Of a stretch of DNA of 64,000 nucleotides, positions 1-9,506 are shown one piece after another; the first letter of the stretch is position 1, and each line of letters starts with the position of its first letter. Under the pieces are notes generated by a model, which ran no database searches, was not told the origin of the DNA, and was given only the letters and a program-made list of their open reading frames with translations. Position numbers and translations under genes: made by a program. The DNA is from Pseudomonadota bacterium (GTDB taxonomy: Bacteria; Desulfobacterota; Desulfobulbia; Desulfobulbales; JAHJIY01): NCBI GenBank assembly GCA_018823175.1, contig JAHJIY010000065.1, positions 1 to 64,000 of the forward strand, read 5' to 3'.

Positions 1-6
1 ATAGAT

Positions 7-140
7 ATTCACCCGCCGCCCAACGGGGCGCCCGAGAGCGGCGCATCTGCTGTGTTGACAACTCGTTGATATACCCAAGTATTATCAACATCGTCGTCGC
101 CTTGCATCTACGCCGCTCTCGAACGCTCACGGATTCAGGA
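7..140 (-). repeat. Dispersed palindromic repeat, family A copy 1
   Basis: Near-identical to the reverse complement of 20456-20590 (ttcacccgccgccc..acggggcg..cgag..catctgctg.gtt.acaactcgttgatatacc.aagtatta.caac..cgt.gtcgccttgcatct.cgccg.tctcgaacgctcac.gattcagga). Ends are imperfectly self-complementary. Confidence 0.85.
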
Positions 141-254
141 TTATCTCTTTGTAATCTGATAACTTTATAATCAATTTTTGTCAGCCGGTTGCATTTCCCG
201 ATTATACCATGGGACTGAAAAAGTTGGTGGTCGATAAAAGATCTCAAGGAGTTT

Positions 255-1790
255 GTGATGGATCTCAACCAGATATGTTTCGGTCAGAAGAAAAAGAAAT
301 TAACTGATGTTTCGGCACTCTCCGGACCGGGAAAACGCCATTCTTCCCGAAGGCGCGAAAACCGATTTCTCTGGGTTGTTCTAATCTTTAGCTTGCTCTT
401 GTTGGTTGCCGTCGGGTGTGGCGGGGGTGGGTCGAGCTCCTCGCAGATTGACGATGAGGCCGGTCTGCCGAATATTGATGGCGAGGAGGTTCCGCCCAGT
501 CCTGACGATGAAGCGATTCCGTCTGATCCGGAAGTTGCCGCCGATTCTCCCTTTGGGGTGGCCGAGCATTTCAATACCCTGGCAACGGTTGCGACCCAGG
601 CTGATGAACTGGGTTTTCGTGCTATTAGGCTCGCCGGGCCGCAGGCCATTGCCTGGGACCGAGTTCAGCAAGATGGTTGGACCAATGACGCGCTTTATGC
701 CGAGTTAACCGCAGCCGGCTACGAACTTTCCGTTGTTGTGCTCGGCGGCAACCCTGCGGCGACCGGCACCCTCACCGAATATGCCGAGTTTATCACGGAG
801 CTTGTCGAACGATACGATGGTGACGGCACCGATGATGCCCCCGGTTCGCCCCGCATCGCGATCATTGAGATCGATAACGAACCGGATCTTTATGAGGGGC
901 CGCAAGAGCAGACGCCATGGCATGGCGAGCTTTCCGAGACGAGCGATTATGCGGCGGTACTGCAGACCGCCTATGCGGCGGCTAAGGTAGCAAGCCCGGA
1001 CATGCAGGTGGCGATTGCCGGGATGGGGTTTGACGTTGATTATTATGGCGCGATTCTAGCAGCTCTTGCTGGTGAAACAGCCTTTGATCTCTTCAATTTT
1101 CATTATTACTCCCCCGAGGATAAATATTTTCAGCTCGGGGTCCCGATGATTAACGGCATTGATACAAGCCCGTCCCTGGCCGAAGTACAGGCTATGCTCG
1201 CCGCTGTCGGTTATGCCGATTTCCCGATTATCATTACCGAGACCGCGACCTACTCCGGCACCTCATTTTTTGGAACGGGCGGCGGGGATTTACCGGTCCA
1301 GACCGAGCGGGAGCAGGCCATTTCCCTTGTCCGTCGCTATCTGTACGCGGCAACCAGAGGGGTGAGCCGAATCTTCTGGTTTCAGCCGCTGGGTGAGGCA
1401 GGAAACGCCCTGGTCAATGGCGCCCAGCGAAAGCTTGCCTATTACACGTATATGCGGATGGTTGATGAGTTGGATGGGGTCGATTTTGCAGGGGCCCAAA
1501 TCGTGTGTGACGGCGATGACGGCATTTATATCCACAAATTAATCCGGGACGGTGATCCGGTCTGGGTGTTGTGGCGCGATGGTGACGAAAGCCTCGGGAC
1601 GATGAATGTTCCCGTTGCGGTCGGGGATATCGGGCCGCTACGGGCCATCACTTCGGTGCCGTCCGGCACCGTCGGGGGCGATCTTGATTTTGGCAGTTAC
1701 GCAGACCTTTTTGTTGAGCTCGAAGTAACGCCGGTTGCCGGTGAGGTTACGCTTGCGGTTGGTGCGGTGCCGATCTATCTGCGACCTTAG
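255..1790 (+). CDS. Lipoprotein with glycoside-hydrolase-like TIM-barrel domain
   Basis: Signal/lipobox LLLVAVGCGGGGSSSS; motifs IIEIDNEPDLY and IIITETATYSG resemble the acid/base and nucleophile Glu regions of clan GH-A hydrolases. Confidence 0.6.
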   Translation: MMDLNQICFGQKKKKLTDVSALSGPGKRHSSRRRENRFLWVVLIFSLLLLVAVGCGGGGSSSSQIDDEAGLPNIDGEEVPPSPDDEAIPSDPEVAADSPFGVAEHFNTLATVATQADELGFRAIRLAGPQAIAWDRVQQDGWTNDALYAELTAAGYELSVVVLGGNPAATGTLTEYAEFITELVERYDGDGTDDAPGSPRIAIIEIDNEPDLYEGPQEQTPWHGELSETSDYAAVLQTAYAAAKVASPDMQVAIAGMGFDVDYYGAILAALAGETAFDLFNFHYYSPEDKYFQLGVPMINGIDTSPSLAEVQAMLAAVGYADFPIIITETATYSGTSFFGTGGGDLPVQTEREQAISLVRRYLYAATRGVSRIFWFQPLGEAGNALVNGAQRKLAYYTYMRMVDELDGVDFAGAQIVCDGDDGIYIHKLIRDGDPVWVLWRDGDESLGTMNVPVAVGDIGPLRAITSVPSGTVGGDLDFGSYADLFVELEVTPVAGEVTLAVGAVPIYLRP

Positions 1791-1891
1791 GTCTTACCAA
1801 GGCGGGGATGTTCCGGGTTGCAACAATGGTCTCCGGTCGGGTCACATGAAGCGACTGTGGCATAACGAATTGAAAATTACAGGCGATATCT

Positions 1892-2428
1892 GTGGCATTT
1901 AAACCGACGATTTATAAATTGAGAATTACCCTGGCCGATACCGATCGGAATTATTATGAGACGCTCAATTTAACGGTTGCCCAACACCCATCCGAGACCC
2001 TTGAACGAATGATGGCCCGGGTTCTGGCGTTTTGTCTTAATGCCCGGGAATATCTGGTTTTTACCAAGGGACTTTGTGCGGTGGATGAACCTGATATCTG
2101 GGCTCACACCCTGGATGATCGAATCTCATTATGGATTGATGTCGGGGAACCGGCGGTTGAGCGCATAAAAAAAGCAACCCGCCTTGCACCAATGGTCAGG
2201 ATTTATTGTTTTAATACAAAGGCGGATACCTGGTGGGCGCAGGGCCAGGCAAAGTTTAAGGAGTTGAAGGTCTCTGTTTTTCAGTTTCGGTGGGCAAGTA
2301 TTCAGGAATTGACCGGGCTGGTGAAGCGGACGATGGATCTTTCTGTCACTATTACCGGCGATACGGCCTATGTCGCCACTGAGTCAGGGGACTGTGAGGT
2401 GTCTTGGAAATCTTTACAGGAGGCATGA
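1892..2428 (+). CDS. yaeQ: YaeQ family protein
   Basis: GTG start; MAFKPTIYKLRITLADTDRNYYETLNLTVAQHPSET..RMMARVLAFCLNA matches YaeQ (PD-(D/E)XK-like) family. Confidence 0.85.
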   Translation: MAFKPTIYKLRITLADTDRNYYETLNLTVAQHPSETLERMMARVLAFCLNAREYLVFTKGLCAVDEPDIWAHTLDDRISLWIDVGEPAVERIKKATRLAPMVRIYCFNTKADTWWAQGQAKFKELKVSVFQFRWASIQELTGLVKRTMDLSVTITGDTAYVATESGDCEVSWKSLQEA

Positions 2429-2471
2429 TCAAAGGTGACAAGTTTATGCCAATTATTTTTCCGGATATCGA

Positions 2472-2500
2472 AAGGCCGGGTTTGATCCCGGCCTCTCTTT
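2472..2500 (+). terminator. Rho-independent-like hairpin after yaeQ
   Basis: aggccggg-tttgat-cccggcct followed by ctctttgtttt. Confidence 0.6.
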
Positions 2501-2508
2501 GTTTTGGC

Positions 2509-3465
2509 TTATTCCTCTGGTTCTTCCACTTTCTGCCAGGTCGCGTCAGGATCGTAGGTGGTCATGTTTGCGGCCTCGCCGGTCCGCTCGCCCAGGTCTT
2601 TTTCATAAATGAGGCCGGTCTGGTTGACCATGAAGGTTTTGACGCCCGTTGATCCATAACTGGCCGGATAGGCCACCATTCCGAAGCCCAGGATCATCTT
2701 GTCGTTAACCAAATAGTCGAAGGCCCCGCCGGTGGCATGCTCTCCTTGGGCCGTAAGGATCTTGAAGTAGTAACCCCGGAATGGTTCGGCTGCGGCATCG
2801 TCTAGTTTGCCGTCATATCCGGCTTTGGTGGCCTTGGCGATCAGGGGGCCGAAGGGACTCTCCTCCTCGTTCTCCCCGGCCGGCCAGTAGAGACCGTCAT
2901 GCTTGCCTTTGCTGCTGATCAAGCGCTGGGCGAACCGGGGGGCATCGTTATCCTGACGGGTTCGGCAGGCATAATCGCGTTGGGCGTCAGTATAGGCACG
3001 CAGCACCTCGATGATCCGCAGTTCGTTGCGGCCGATTCGCCGGTTAAGGATTTCTTCAATGCCGGCCTTGGTGTCGAAAAACCAAACGCCTTCCACGCGG
3101 CTAAGAGCGATCGGGAAGGGATAATCGTGCATACCGATATGCAATACTGCCTGGTGGTCACTTAAATTTTCCAGGGAATTCTTCTTGGTGTAGGCTTTCA
3201 GGAACCGGTCCCGGCCATTGCGATCGGCCACCGGATCGCCGGAGGAGATCAGTTCCTCGCCGCCCGGTCCGAAAATGGCGGTCAGTTTAGCGTTATCTTC
3301 AGCTTGAATTGCCAAGATCAGGGCCTGCACCGCTTCGTCCGGCGAGGCAAAGGTTTTTTGCGGCACCGGGTTGGTCAATTCTTGCGCCACTGCCGGCAGT
3401 GCCAGCAGTCCGGCTACTACGATCAGTACACCTGCCCACAACAAAGATTTTCGATTATTGAACAT
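2509..3465 (-). CDS. DUF2950 family protein
   Basis: Signal peptide; QKTFASPDEAVQALILAIQAEDNAKLTAIFGPGGEELISSGDPVADRN and GGAFDYLVNDKMILGFGMVAYPASYGSTGVKTFMVN typical of DUF2950. Confidence 0.85.
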   Translation of the reverse strand: MFNNRKSLLWAGVLIVVAGLLALPAVAQELTNPVPQKTFASPDEAVQALILAIQAEDNAKLTAIFGPGGEELISSGDPVADRNGRDRFLKAYTKKNSLENLSDHQAVLHIGMHDYPFPIALSRVEGVWFFDTKAGIEEILNRRIGRNELRIIEVLRAYTDAQRDYACRTRQDNDAPRFAQRLISSKGKHDGLYWPAGENEEESPFGPLIAKATKAGYDGKLDDAAAEPFRGYYFKILTAQGEHATGGAFDYLVNDKMILGFGMVAYPASYGSTGVKTFMVNQTGLIYEKDLGERTGEAANMTTYDPDATWQKVEEPEE

Positions 3466-3523
3466 TATCGCAGCCTCTTTTTGATTTGCACACTATTTAC
3501 TCTCTGGACTATTGGCTGGTAGG

Positions 3524-4738
3524 TTAGCGGGGAGAACGACCGCGACCGCCACCGCCATTACCGCCGCCACCTCGTTCTTCTCGTTGCTCATTGCCGGAGG
3601 GGCTGCGTTGTTGCGGTCTGTTTCGGTCCATGTCGCCTCGACTGTTTCTGCCCCGAGCGCTGGATTGATTTTCCTCGCGGCCGTTACCTTCGCCATCGAA
3701 GATCGTAGATCTTTCTCGTGACCGGGGCGTTTCATTCCGTTTGATTGATTCACGGTTCTGGTCCGGTCTTTTCATGTTATTGTCGCGTCTGGTCTCAGTC
3801 GGTGGTCGGCCCGTTGGGCGGCCTGACTGGTCACGCTCGGGAAAGCCGCGCACCTTGCGGTCGTAGACCTGACCCGGCCCGCGGACTTGGCCGAACCTCT
3901 CGGCCGTTGATCGGTCGCGGTACACTACCCCGCGGCGATGATCGGGTTCATGATGCCAGCGGCCCGGATCGGTCGGCCAGTGGTGATCTGGTCGGAAAAA
4001 TCGGGGGCGCTGGTGGACGTCGATGATGATAGTCCGGCCAGGCCAGTCGAAGTGGCTCCAGTAACCGAAGCCGAAATTGAATCCGACGTAAACATTGGGC
4101 CAGAAATATATGTCCCGGCCGACCACTATTTCGCCCGGTCCCCAGTACCAGGGCGGCCAGGCGGGATACCACCAGCTGCCATAGACATAGCGGGTATTAT
4201 AATATGGCACGTAAACGGTTTGCGGATCGGCTGGTTCGATGATGATGGTGCCGTCTATTTTGAGCGTGACCTTCTGCTTGTCGTCGGAACGGAGATTCCT
4301 TTCCCGGTAGGCACGGGAACGCAGTTCCTGGACCACGTCCATCACTTCATCTTCCTGGGCCAGAAAGGCGTTGCCCAGATTGGTGGTTTCGTCGAGTCTC
4401 TCGCTCATCATGGCCAGCACCGTCGGGATATGGCAAAGCGCTTTGATGCTGGCGTCCCAATCCTGATCGATCAGGGCTCGATTAAGATTTTCACCGGTCA
4501 GCAGCGGATTCTTTCTGATCCAGCGATCTGCCGCTACTACTTCAAGAGGGTAAGTGGCGGCCATCAACACCTGGGAGAGTAGAGCATCCTGGTAGAGGGC
4601 GATCGGCGCCAGCATTTGGGTCAGTTGTTCCCTTGAGTAAGCGCCCTGGTCGTCCTGGGCTGCCACGGAACCGGGTCCTGCCAGTAGAAAGACAATGAAA
4701 ACGACGACTATCCCTTGCCAGATTTTATGAATATTCAT
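3524..4738 (-). CDS. DUF3300 domain protein, low-complexity Arg/Gly-rich C-terminus
   Basis: SREQLTQMLAPIALYQDALLSQVLMAATYPLEVVAADRW is the DUF3300 signature; basic disordered tail. Confidence 0.85.
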   Translation of the reverse strand: MNIHKIWQGIVVVFIVFLLAGPGSVAAQDDQGAYSREQLTQMLAPIALYQDALLSQVLMAATYPLEVVAADRWIRKNPLLTGENLNRALIDQDWDASIKALCHIPTVLAMMSERLDETTNLGNAFLAQEDEVMDVVQELRSRAYRERNLRSDDKQKVTLKIDGTIIIEPADPQTVYVPYYNTRYVYGSWWYPAWPPWYWGPGEIVVGRDIYFWPNVYVGFNFGFGYWSHFDWPGRTIIIDVHQRPRFFRPDHHWPTDPGRWHHEPDHRRGVVYRDRSTAERFGQVRGPGQVYDRKVRGFPERDQSGRPTGRPPTETRRDNNMKRPDQNRESIKRNETPRSRERSTIFDGEGNGREENQSSARGRNSRGDMDRNRPQQRSPSGNEQREERGGGGNGGGGRGRSPR

Positions 4739-5140
4739 CTTTCATCCCTCCATGCCGTTTGTATGACCGGCAAAATCTTCTTTTCAATCCGGGAGCGTAA
4801 TCTTTTCATCCACCAAGAATCTCTCGGAGGTAAAGCATCTACCTCATATCTGAATTGTAATACCAGTTTTCTTAAAATTACAATTTATTATAACAAAAAA
4901 ATGGCGGCCGGTAAAAAATTGGAATCAGTTGGGAGGTATATGTTCCTTTAAATTTTGAGATGTTATGCATGGTCTTGGTCCCCAATCTTTCTGCCTGGTT
5001 TAAAATGATAGGGGAACAATGTGACGTTGAGACGAATAATGCTTGACTGGATAACTGATTTAACGATATTTTCTGGGAGCTATTCTGTATTTCAAGATAA
5101 CAGGGGCTCTAACTTTCATTTAAGGTAAAGGGGAAAATTA

Positions 5141-6961
5141 ATGTCTCAAATCAAATGCCGTCTTGTCATGTTCTCCATGTTTTGTCTGCTGGTCAGTTGC
5201 GGTGGCGGTGGTTCCAGCAGTCCTCCGGCGACAACCGATCCCACCCCGGATAGCGGCGGGTCCACAAAAGACTGGACATACATGATTTATTTGGGGGCGG
5301 ATAATACCCTGTCCACCTCCGGACTGGTTGATTTGAACGAGATGGAAACCGTCGGCTCAACTGATCAGGTCAATGTCGTTCTGCAGGCGGAATTCAGTAC
5401 TAAATATACGACTTTCAGCGAGTTTGGACATCCGTCTTATGTCGGCGATACCTTGCGGATGTTGGTCCAGAAGGATAACGACCCAAACGATGTTGATCTT
5501 GAGGCTGGCACCAGCATCGGTAATGTGGATATGGGCTCACCCGCCGCCTTGAAAGGTTTTATCCAGTGGGCGGCGGCCACCTATCCGGCTGACCATTACG
5601 CCCTGGTGGTCTGGGACCATGGGGCCGGCTGGAAAACCGCGGAGCTTCAGCGGGGGGCGGTGGAGGATGCGACCAGCGGCAGCTTCATGTCTCTGCCCGA
5701 TCTGGCCAAGGCGGTGAGCGACTCCGGCGTTCATTTTGACCTGATCAATTTCGATGCCTGCCTGATGGGCATGTACGAGGTGGCTTATGAGTTCCGGGGG
5801 CTGACGGATTATATGGTCTTTTCCGAAGAGGTCGAGCCGGGCGACGGCGATCCTTACGACACCATCCTGGCCGCTCTGGTCGCCGATCCGTCCATGACCG
5901 GCAATACCCTGGCCCGGACCATCGTCGATAAATATATCGATTTTTATGGTAGTGGCTCCCGGAGTGAAAAGGTAACCAAGTCGGCGATCGCGATGAGTGG
6001 TCTTGATGCCCTTCATACGTCGGTGATCAACCTTGCCTCAACTCTGGTCGCCGATTACTCGACCAACTCCGGCCTGGTATTGAGTGCTCTGACTAACAGC
6101 CAGTCCTATGCCTATCCATCCAATTACGATCTCTATGATTTTTCCAAGGAGCTGGTCGGCCAGTTTCCATCGGGGGCGATCAGGACCGCAGCCCAGGCAG
6201 TCATGGCCCAAATTGATGATCCCAGTTTCGTGGTGCGCAATAATAGTCTGGGCAGCGCAGTGGCCGGCTCCAAGGGATTGGCGATCTATCTGCCCCAGTC
6301 TAATCAGATTTCCGTTGATCAGGTGGTGGATGAATTGCAAAAGTATTCCCAGCTGGCCTGTAATCAGAACCGGGCCACAGCCTGGTATGACGCGGTGGTG
6401 GCGGTGATGGAAGGACGTATCGAAGACCTGGTCAAGGGGGACTTTACCTTTTATATCGAGTGGACCGGCGACGCCGACCTTGACCTTTATGTCTGGGAGC
6501 CTGATGCAATTTATGCCCCGTGGATGGGCCAGACCACCCCGAATGGTTTTTTGTCCGGTGATTCCGCCGAGACCGGTTCTTCGGAAGAATATTATTCGGC
6601 CAATAGCTATGTGCAGTCCGGCCAGTATGATTTTCTGGTCAACTACTACGAGAACGGACATACCTCTTCCTCGGCTGAGGTGTACCTCTGGTATCGGGAC
6701 GCGACGATTGATGATCAATGGTATTCTTACGGTCCGGTAACCCTCAACCTGTCTCAGCAGTATACCGGTGATTTTACCGATCTGTCGACTTTGAGTGATT
6801 TGAATGCCTACAGTGATTGGTGGTATCGTTTATTCACCACCAGGATGTCGGACCTGTTGCAGCCGCCGGTGCTCATCAATACCGGTTCCCGGGTGCTGAA
6901 TATTAATTTCCGCAGCAAGAAGCGGAAACCGGATTTTAATAATCTGATCAAGGAGCGTTGA
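5141..6961 (+). CDS. Clostripain-related (C11-like) cysteine peptidase, lipoprotein
   Basis: Lipobox LLVSCGGGGSSSPP; WTYMIYLGADNTL, HYALVVWDHGAGW (His) and INFDACLMGMYEVAYE (Cys) match C11 peptidases. Confidence 0.88.
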   Translation: MSQIKCRLVMFSMFCLLVSCGGGGSSSPPATTDPTPDSGGSTKDWTYMIYLGADNTLSTSGLVDLNEMETVGSTDQVNVVLQAEFSTKYTTFSEFGHPSYVGDTLRMLVQKDNDPNDVDLEAGTSIGNVDMGSPAALKGFIQWAAATYPADHYALVVWDHGAGWKTAELQRGAVEDATSGSFMSLPDLAKAVSDSGVHFDLINFDACLMGMYEVAYEFRGLTDYMVFSEEVEPGDGDPYDTILAALVADPSMTGNTLARTIVDKYIDFYGSGSRSEKVTKSAIAMSGLDALHTSVINLASTLVADYSTNSGLVLSALTNSQSYAYPSNYDLYDFSKELVGQFPSGAIRTAAQAVMAQIDDPSFVVRNNSLGSAVAGSKGLAIYLPQSNQISVDQVVDELQKYSQLACNQNRATAWYDAVVAVMEGRIEDLVKGDFTFYIEWTGDADLDLYVWEPDAIYAPWMGQTTPNGFLSGDSAETGSSEEYYSANSYVQSGQYDFLVNYYENGHTSSSAEVYLWYRDATIDDQWYSYGPVTLNLSQQYTGDFTDLSTLSDLNAYSDWWYRLFTTRMSDLLQPPVLINTGSRVLNINFRSKKRKPDFNNLIKER

Positions 6962-7476
6962 TCATGCCAGGATTACAGGTCATAAATGGCCGGGGCCTCG
7001 CTGATGCTTTGTGGACGATGCTCTCTGTCGTTCTGGCCTGGGCTATACTGACTGGTTGCGCCGCCGGCGTTACGGCGGAAGAACCATCGCCTCCCGTGAT
7101 GGTTGAGAAAAAGGTGGTCAGCTATGATACCTTAAGGCCGGACGTATCTGGTAGCGAGCATCATTCATCCGGCCTTGGCGCGCGGCAGATCAATATCGCC
7201 GGATTAAAGTCCCGGAGCAATACTTATGCGGGGCAGAAGGTCCTGCTGAGTGGGGTCTTCAAGGGTTGGAAGGGAGCATGTTTCGGGGCACCGCCGGTGA
7301 CCAGAAGCGACTGGATGCTGGAAGACGACAGCGGATGCCTCTATGTGACCGGCCCCTTACCGGCCGGACTCGATGCCCTTAAGCCAAACTCGGAACAAAT
7401 CATGGTCAAGGGTCTTGTTCTGACCGACCGCAAGGGAGAGCCCTATCTTGAGGCGGAGTCGGTGACGATTAACTGA
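6958..7476 (+). CDS. Putative lipoprotein, OB-fold-like
   Basis: Lipobox ILTGCAAG; overlaps the upstream stop by 4 nt; YAGQKVLLSGVFKGW..DDSGCLYVTG..VMVKG resembles OB-fold layout. Confidence 0.5.
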   Translation: MIMPGLQVINGRGLADALWTMLSVVLAWAILTGCAAGVTAEEPSPPVMVEKKVVSYDTLRPDVSGSEHHSSGLGARQINIAGLKSRSNTYAGQKVLLSGVFKGWKGACFGAPPVTRSDWMLEDDSGCLYVTGPLPAGLDALKPNSEQIMVKGLVLTDRKGEPYLEAESVTIN

Positions 7477-7500
7477 TCGTCAGGAGTTGGTGAATTTTTT

Positions 7501-7546
7501 TTAAGGGCTTTTCCTGATAATTATTATTATCAGGAAAAGCCCTTAA
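7501..7546. terminator. Bidirectional hairpin terminator (21-bp perfect stem)
   Basis: ttaagggcttttcctgataat-tatt-attatcaggaaaagcccttaa. Confidence 0.85.
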
Positions 7547-7748
7547 TTATTTCCGGCAAGTACCTGCATTGTCCTGCAAATCAAATTATTTTCAAACTTC
7601 TTTCCTGGCTCCTTTTGGCAACCAACTTTTTTACTATAAAAAAGGAGAAAATAGGTCGGCTCATTTTATTGTTTATTTTCTTCTTTGCCGATGTGATATC
7701 ATCACTATATATCCTTGCCCGTATTTTGTTTGATGAGGAGGAAAAGAG

Positions 7749-7973
7749 ATGAGCAAGATGATAGATCCGCGTTTTTGTAAAAATTTTCTCGACCAGGATA
7801 TCTGTCCTAATTGGGACCTGGAAATAATGGCTTATCTCGATAATCGGGTTGTCTCCCCGCTGAGCCTTCCTTTAGAAACAGAAGCGTTTGACAAGGCCTT
7901 TGCCTATTGTGCAAGTTGTACGCAATTTCAAGCGTTTGACCAGATTCATGGTCCGAGCCAGTCCGTTCATTAA
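7749..7973 (+). CDS. Small Cys-containing hypothetical protein
   Basis: RBS-like gaggagg upstream; CASCTQF motif. Confidence 0.5.
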   Translation: MSKMIDPRFCKNFLDQDICPNWDLEIMAYLDNRVVSPLSLPLETEAFDKAFAYCASCTQFQAFDQIHGPSQSVH

Positions 7974-8000
7974 ACACAAACTCGCTCTACCTCATTTCCC

Positions 8001-8447
8001 ATGAAAACAATCGCACCGATCAGTGAGAAATTGCTGGAAGTCCGGCAGCATAAAGATCCCGGCTATCTTCCCCTGGTGGATTTTGAAAGGTGGAGGGTGG
8101 CGGTGTTGAATTTTGCAGAGGATCTGCGATCCGGGAATATTACCCGGATGCAGCGCCACAACGAAACCGATGAGGTTTTTGTACTGCTCAAGGGCCGCGC
8201 GATACTTTTTGTCGGGGAGGGGGATGAGCAGGTTACGGAGGTTCATGCCCAATCCCTTGAGCTCCACAAGCTTTATAACGTCAAGCGGGCCGTCTGGCAC
8301 CATCACACCTTGAGCGAGGATGCCATGGTCCTGGTGGTGGAAAACCGGGATACCACCTATGACAATTCACCGTTCTGTGACCTCTCCGCCAAGCAGCAGG
8401 CAAAGATTAAAAGCCTGACCATGATCTTGTGGGACAATCAGGAATAG
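8001..8447 (+). CDS. Cupin-fold protein
   Basis: MQRHNETDEVFVLLKGRAILFVGEG..EVHAQSLELHKLYNVKRAVWHHHTLSEDAMVLVVENRDT, double-stranded beta-helix pattern. Confidence 0.75.
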   Translation: MKTIAPISEKLLEVRQHKDPGYLPLVDFERWRVAVLNFAEDLRSGNITRMQRHNETDEVFVLLKGRAILFVGEGDEQVTEVHAQSLELHKLYNVKRAVWHHHTLSEDAMVLVVENRDTTYDNSPFCDLSAKQQAKIKSLTMILWDNQE

Positions 8448-8492
8448 CGCCTTGATCTTTATAAGGAGCATAAAGGGTGACTGTTCTTGTTA

Positions 8493-8933
8493 TTATTTTG
8501 CCGGTAATGGCTTGGCTTTGTTGATCTCACTGATCTGTTCATTGAGTGTCCAGAAATCATAAACGATGCCTACCAGAAACAATCCGCCGGTCAGCAGATA
8601 AATCAGAGCGGTAATCCACTTGCCCAGATAAAACCGGTGCAGGCCGAAAAGCCCCAAAAAGGTAAGCAATATCCAGGCAATATTATAATCAATTGTGCCG
8701 GTCGCATAGGTGTTGTCCGCCGCCCTGTCCATGGAGGGAATCAAGAACAGGTCAACGATCCAGCCGATGAAAAAGAGTCCAAGGGTGAAAAAATAAATGG
8801 TGCCGCTGATCGGTCGCCCGAAATAAAAGCGGTGGGCGCCCATGAACCCGAAAATCCAGAGCAGGTAACCTATGACTATACTATGTGTGTTCATTTTATT
8901 CCTCTTTCCACATTGGTTGATTTTTCTTTTCAA
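8493..8933 (-). CDS. TM2 domain-containing membrane protein
   Basis: Two TM2 repeats: GFMGAHRFYFGRPISGTIYFFTLGLFFIGWIVDLFLIP and GLFGLHRFYLGKWITALIYLLTGGLFLVGIVYDFWTL. Confidence 0.9.
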   Translation of the reverse strand: MKRKINQCGKRNKMNTHSIVIGYLLWIFGFMGAHRFYFGRPISGTIYFFTLGLFFIGWIVDLFLIPSMDRAADNTYATGTIDYNIAWILLTFLGLFGLHRFYLGKWITALIYLLTGGLFLVGIVYDFWTLNEQISEINKAKPLPAK

Positions 8934-8934
8934 G

Positions 8935-9150
8935 AACTAATTTCACGGGTCTTCGTCCGCAGGGTTAGGCGGAGGATCTCGCTGGGTCGTCAGAGCCTCG
9001 TTCTGGAGCCTTAGGCGGTGCCCCGGCAGACGATAGCTGTTGTCGTCAATCGCATAATGACGCAAGCAAGGGATGTCGGCGTCTGATCAGTTGGCTCAAT
9101 GGTCTGATCCACCCTCGTGGGGATGACACTGAACATTAATTTCACTCTAA
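8935..9150 (-). pseudogene. Decayed 3' fragment of a metallophosphoesterase gene
   Basis: Aligns base for base in blocks to the 3' end of the intact gene at 12805-13025 (ggaggatctcgctgggtcg.cagag.ctc; cggcagacgat.gctgt; gtggg.atgac.ctgaacattaat.tcactc); frame disrupted. Confidence 0.8.
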
Positions 9151-9506
9151 CTGTGGTGATCATATTCATGCAAGAGTATTTGTTCGCGGAAAGCATTGGG
9201 TAAAACCATTGAGAATCCAAGTTCGTATTTTAACTCCATGAAGAAGGAATTTCCCTTCACTAGAGGAGATAGTAGTAGTGTTAAATCTACCCTGATTTTC
9301 AACTCTATAGCGCTTGTAAATAGTAATTACTACTGGTAAATTAAATGGATGATAATTGCAGGTTAATCAAGACGCAAATGTGACGGTGTTTGGGCTCTTC
9401 TTTTTGCGCTACAAATTCCGACATTGACTAATTATTTTGTGTATTATAAGTCTGAGTATCTTGAACTCTATTCCCTGTTCCAGAGAATTATGAAGGAGGT
9501 CTTAAA

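Noticed and set aside
3938-4582. 214-aa plus-strand ORF antisense to the DUF3300 gene
   Set aside because: Shadow ORF; the minus-strand frame has clear family motifs.
6038-6718. 226-aa minus-strand ORF antisense to the C11-like peptidase
   Set aside because: Shadow ORF with no recognisable domain opposite a strong coding frame.
9011-9220. 69-aa minus-strand ORF
   Set aside because: Overlaps the decayed metallophosphoesterase fragment; no coherent domain.
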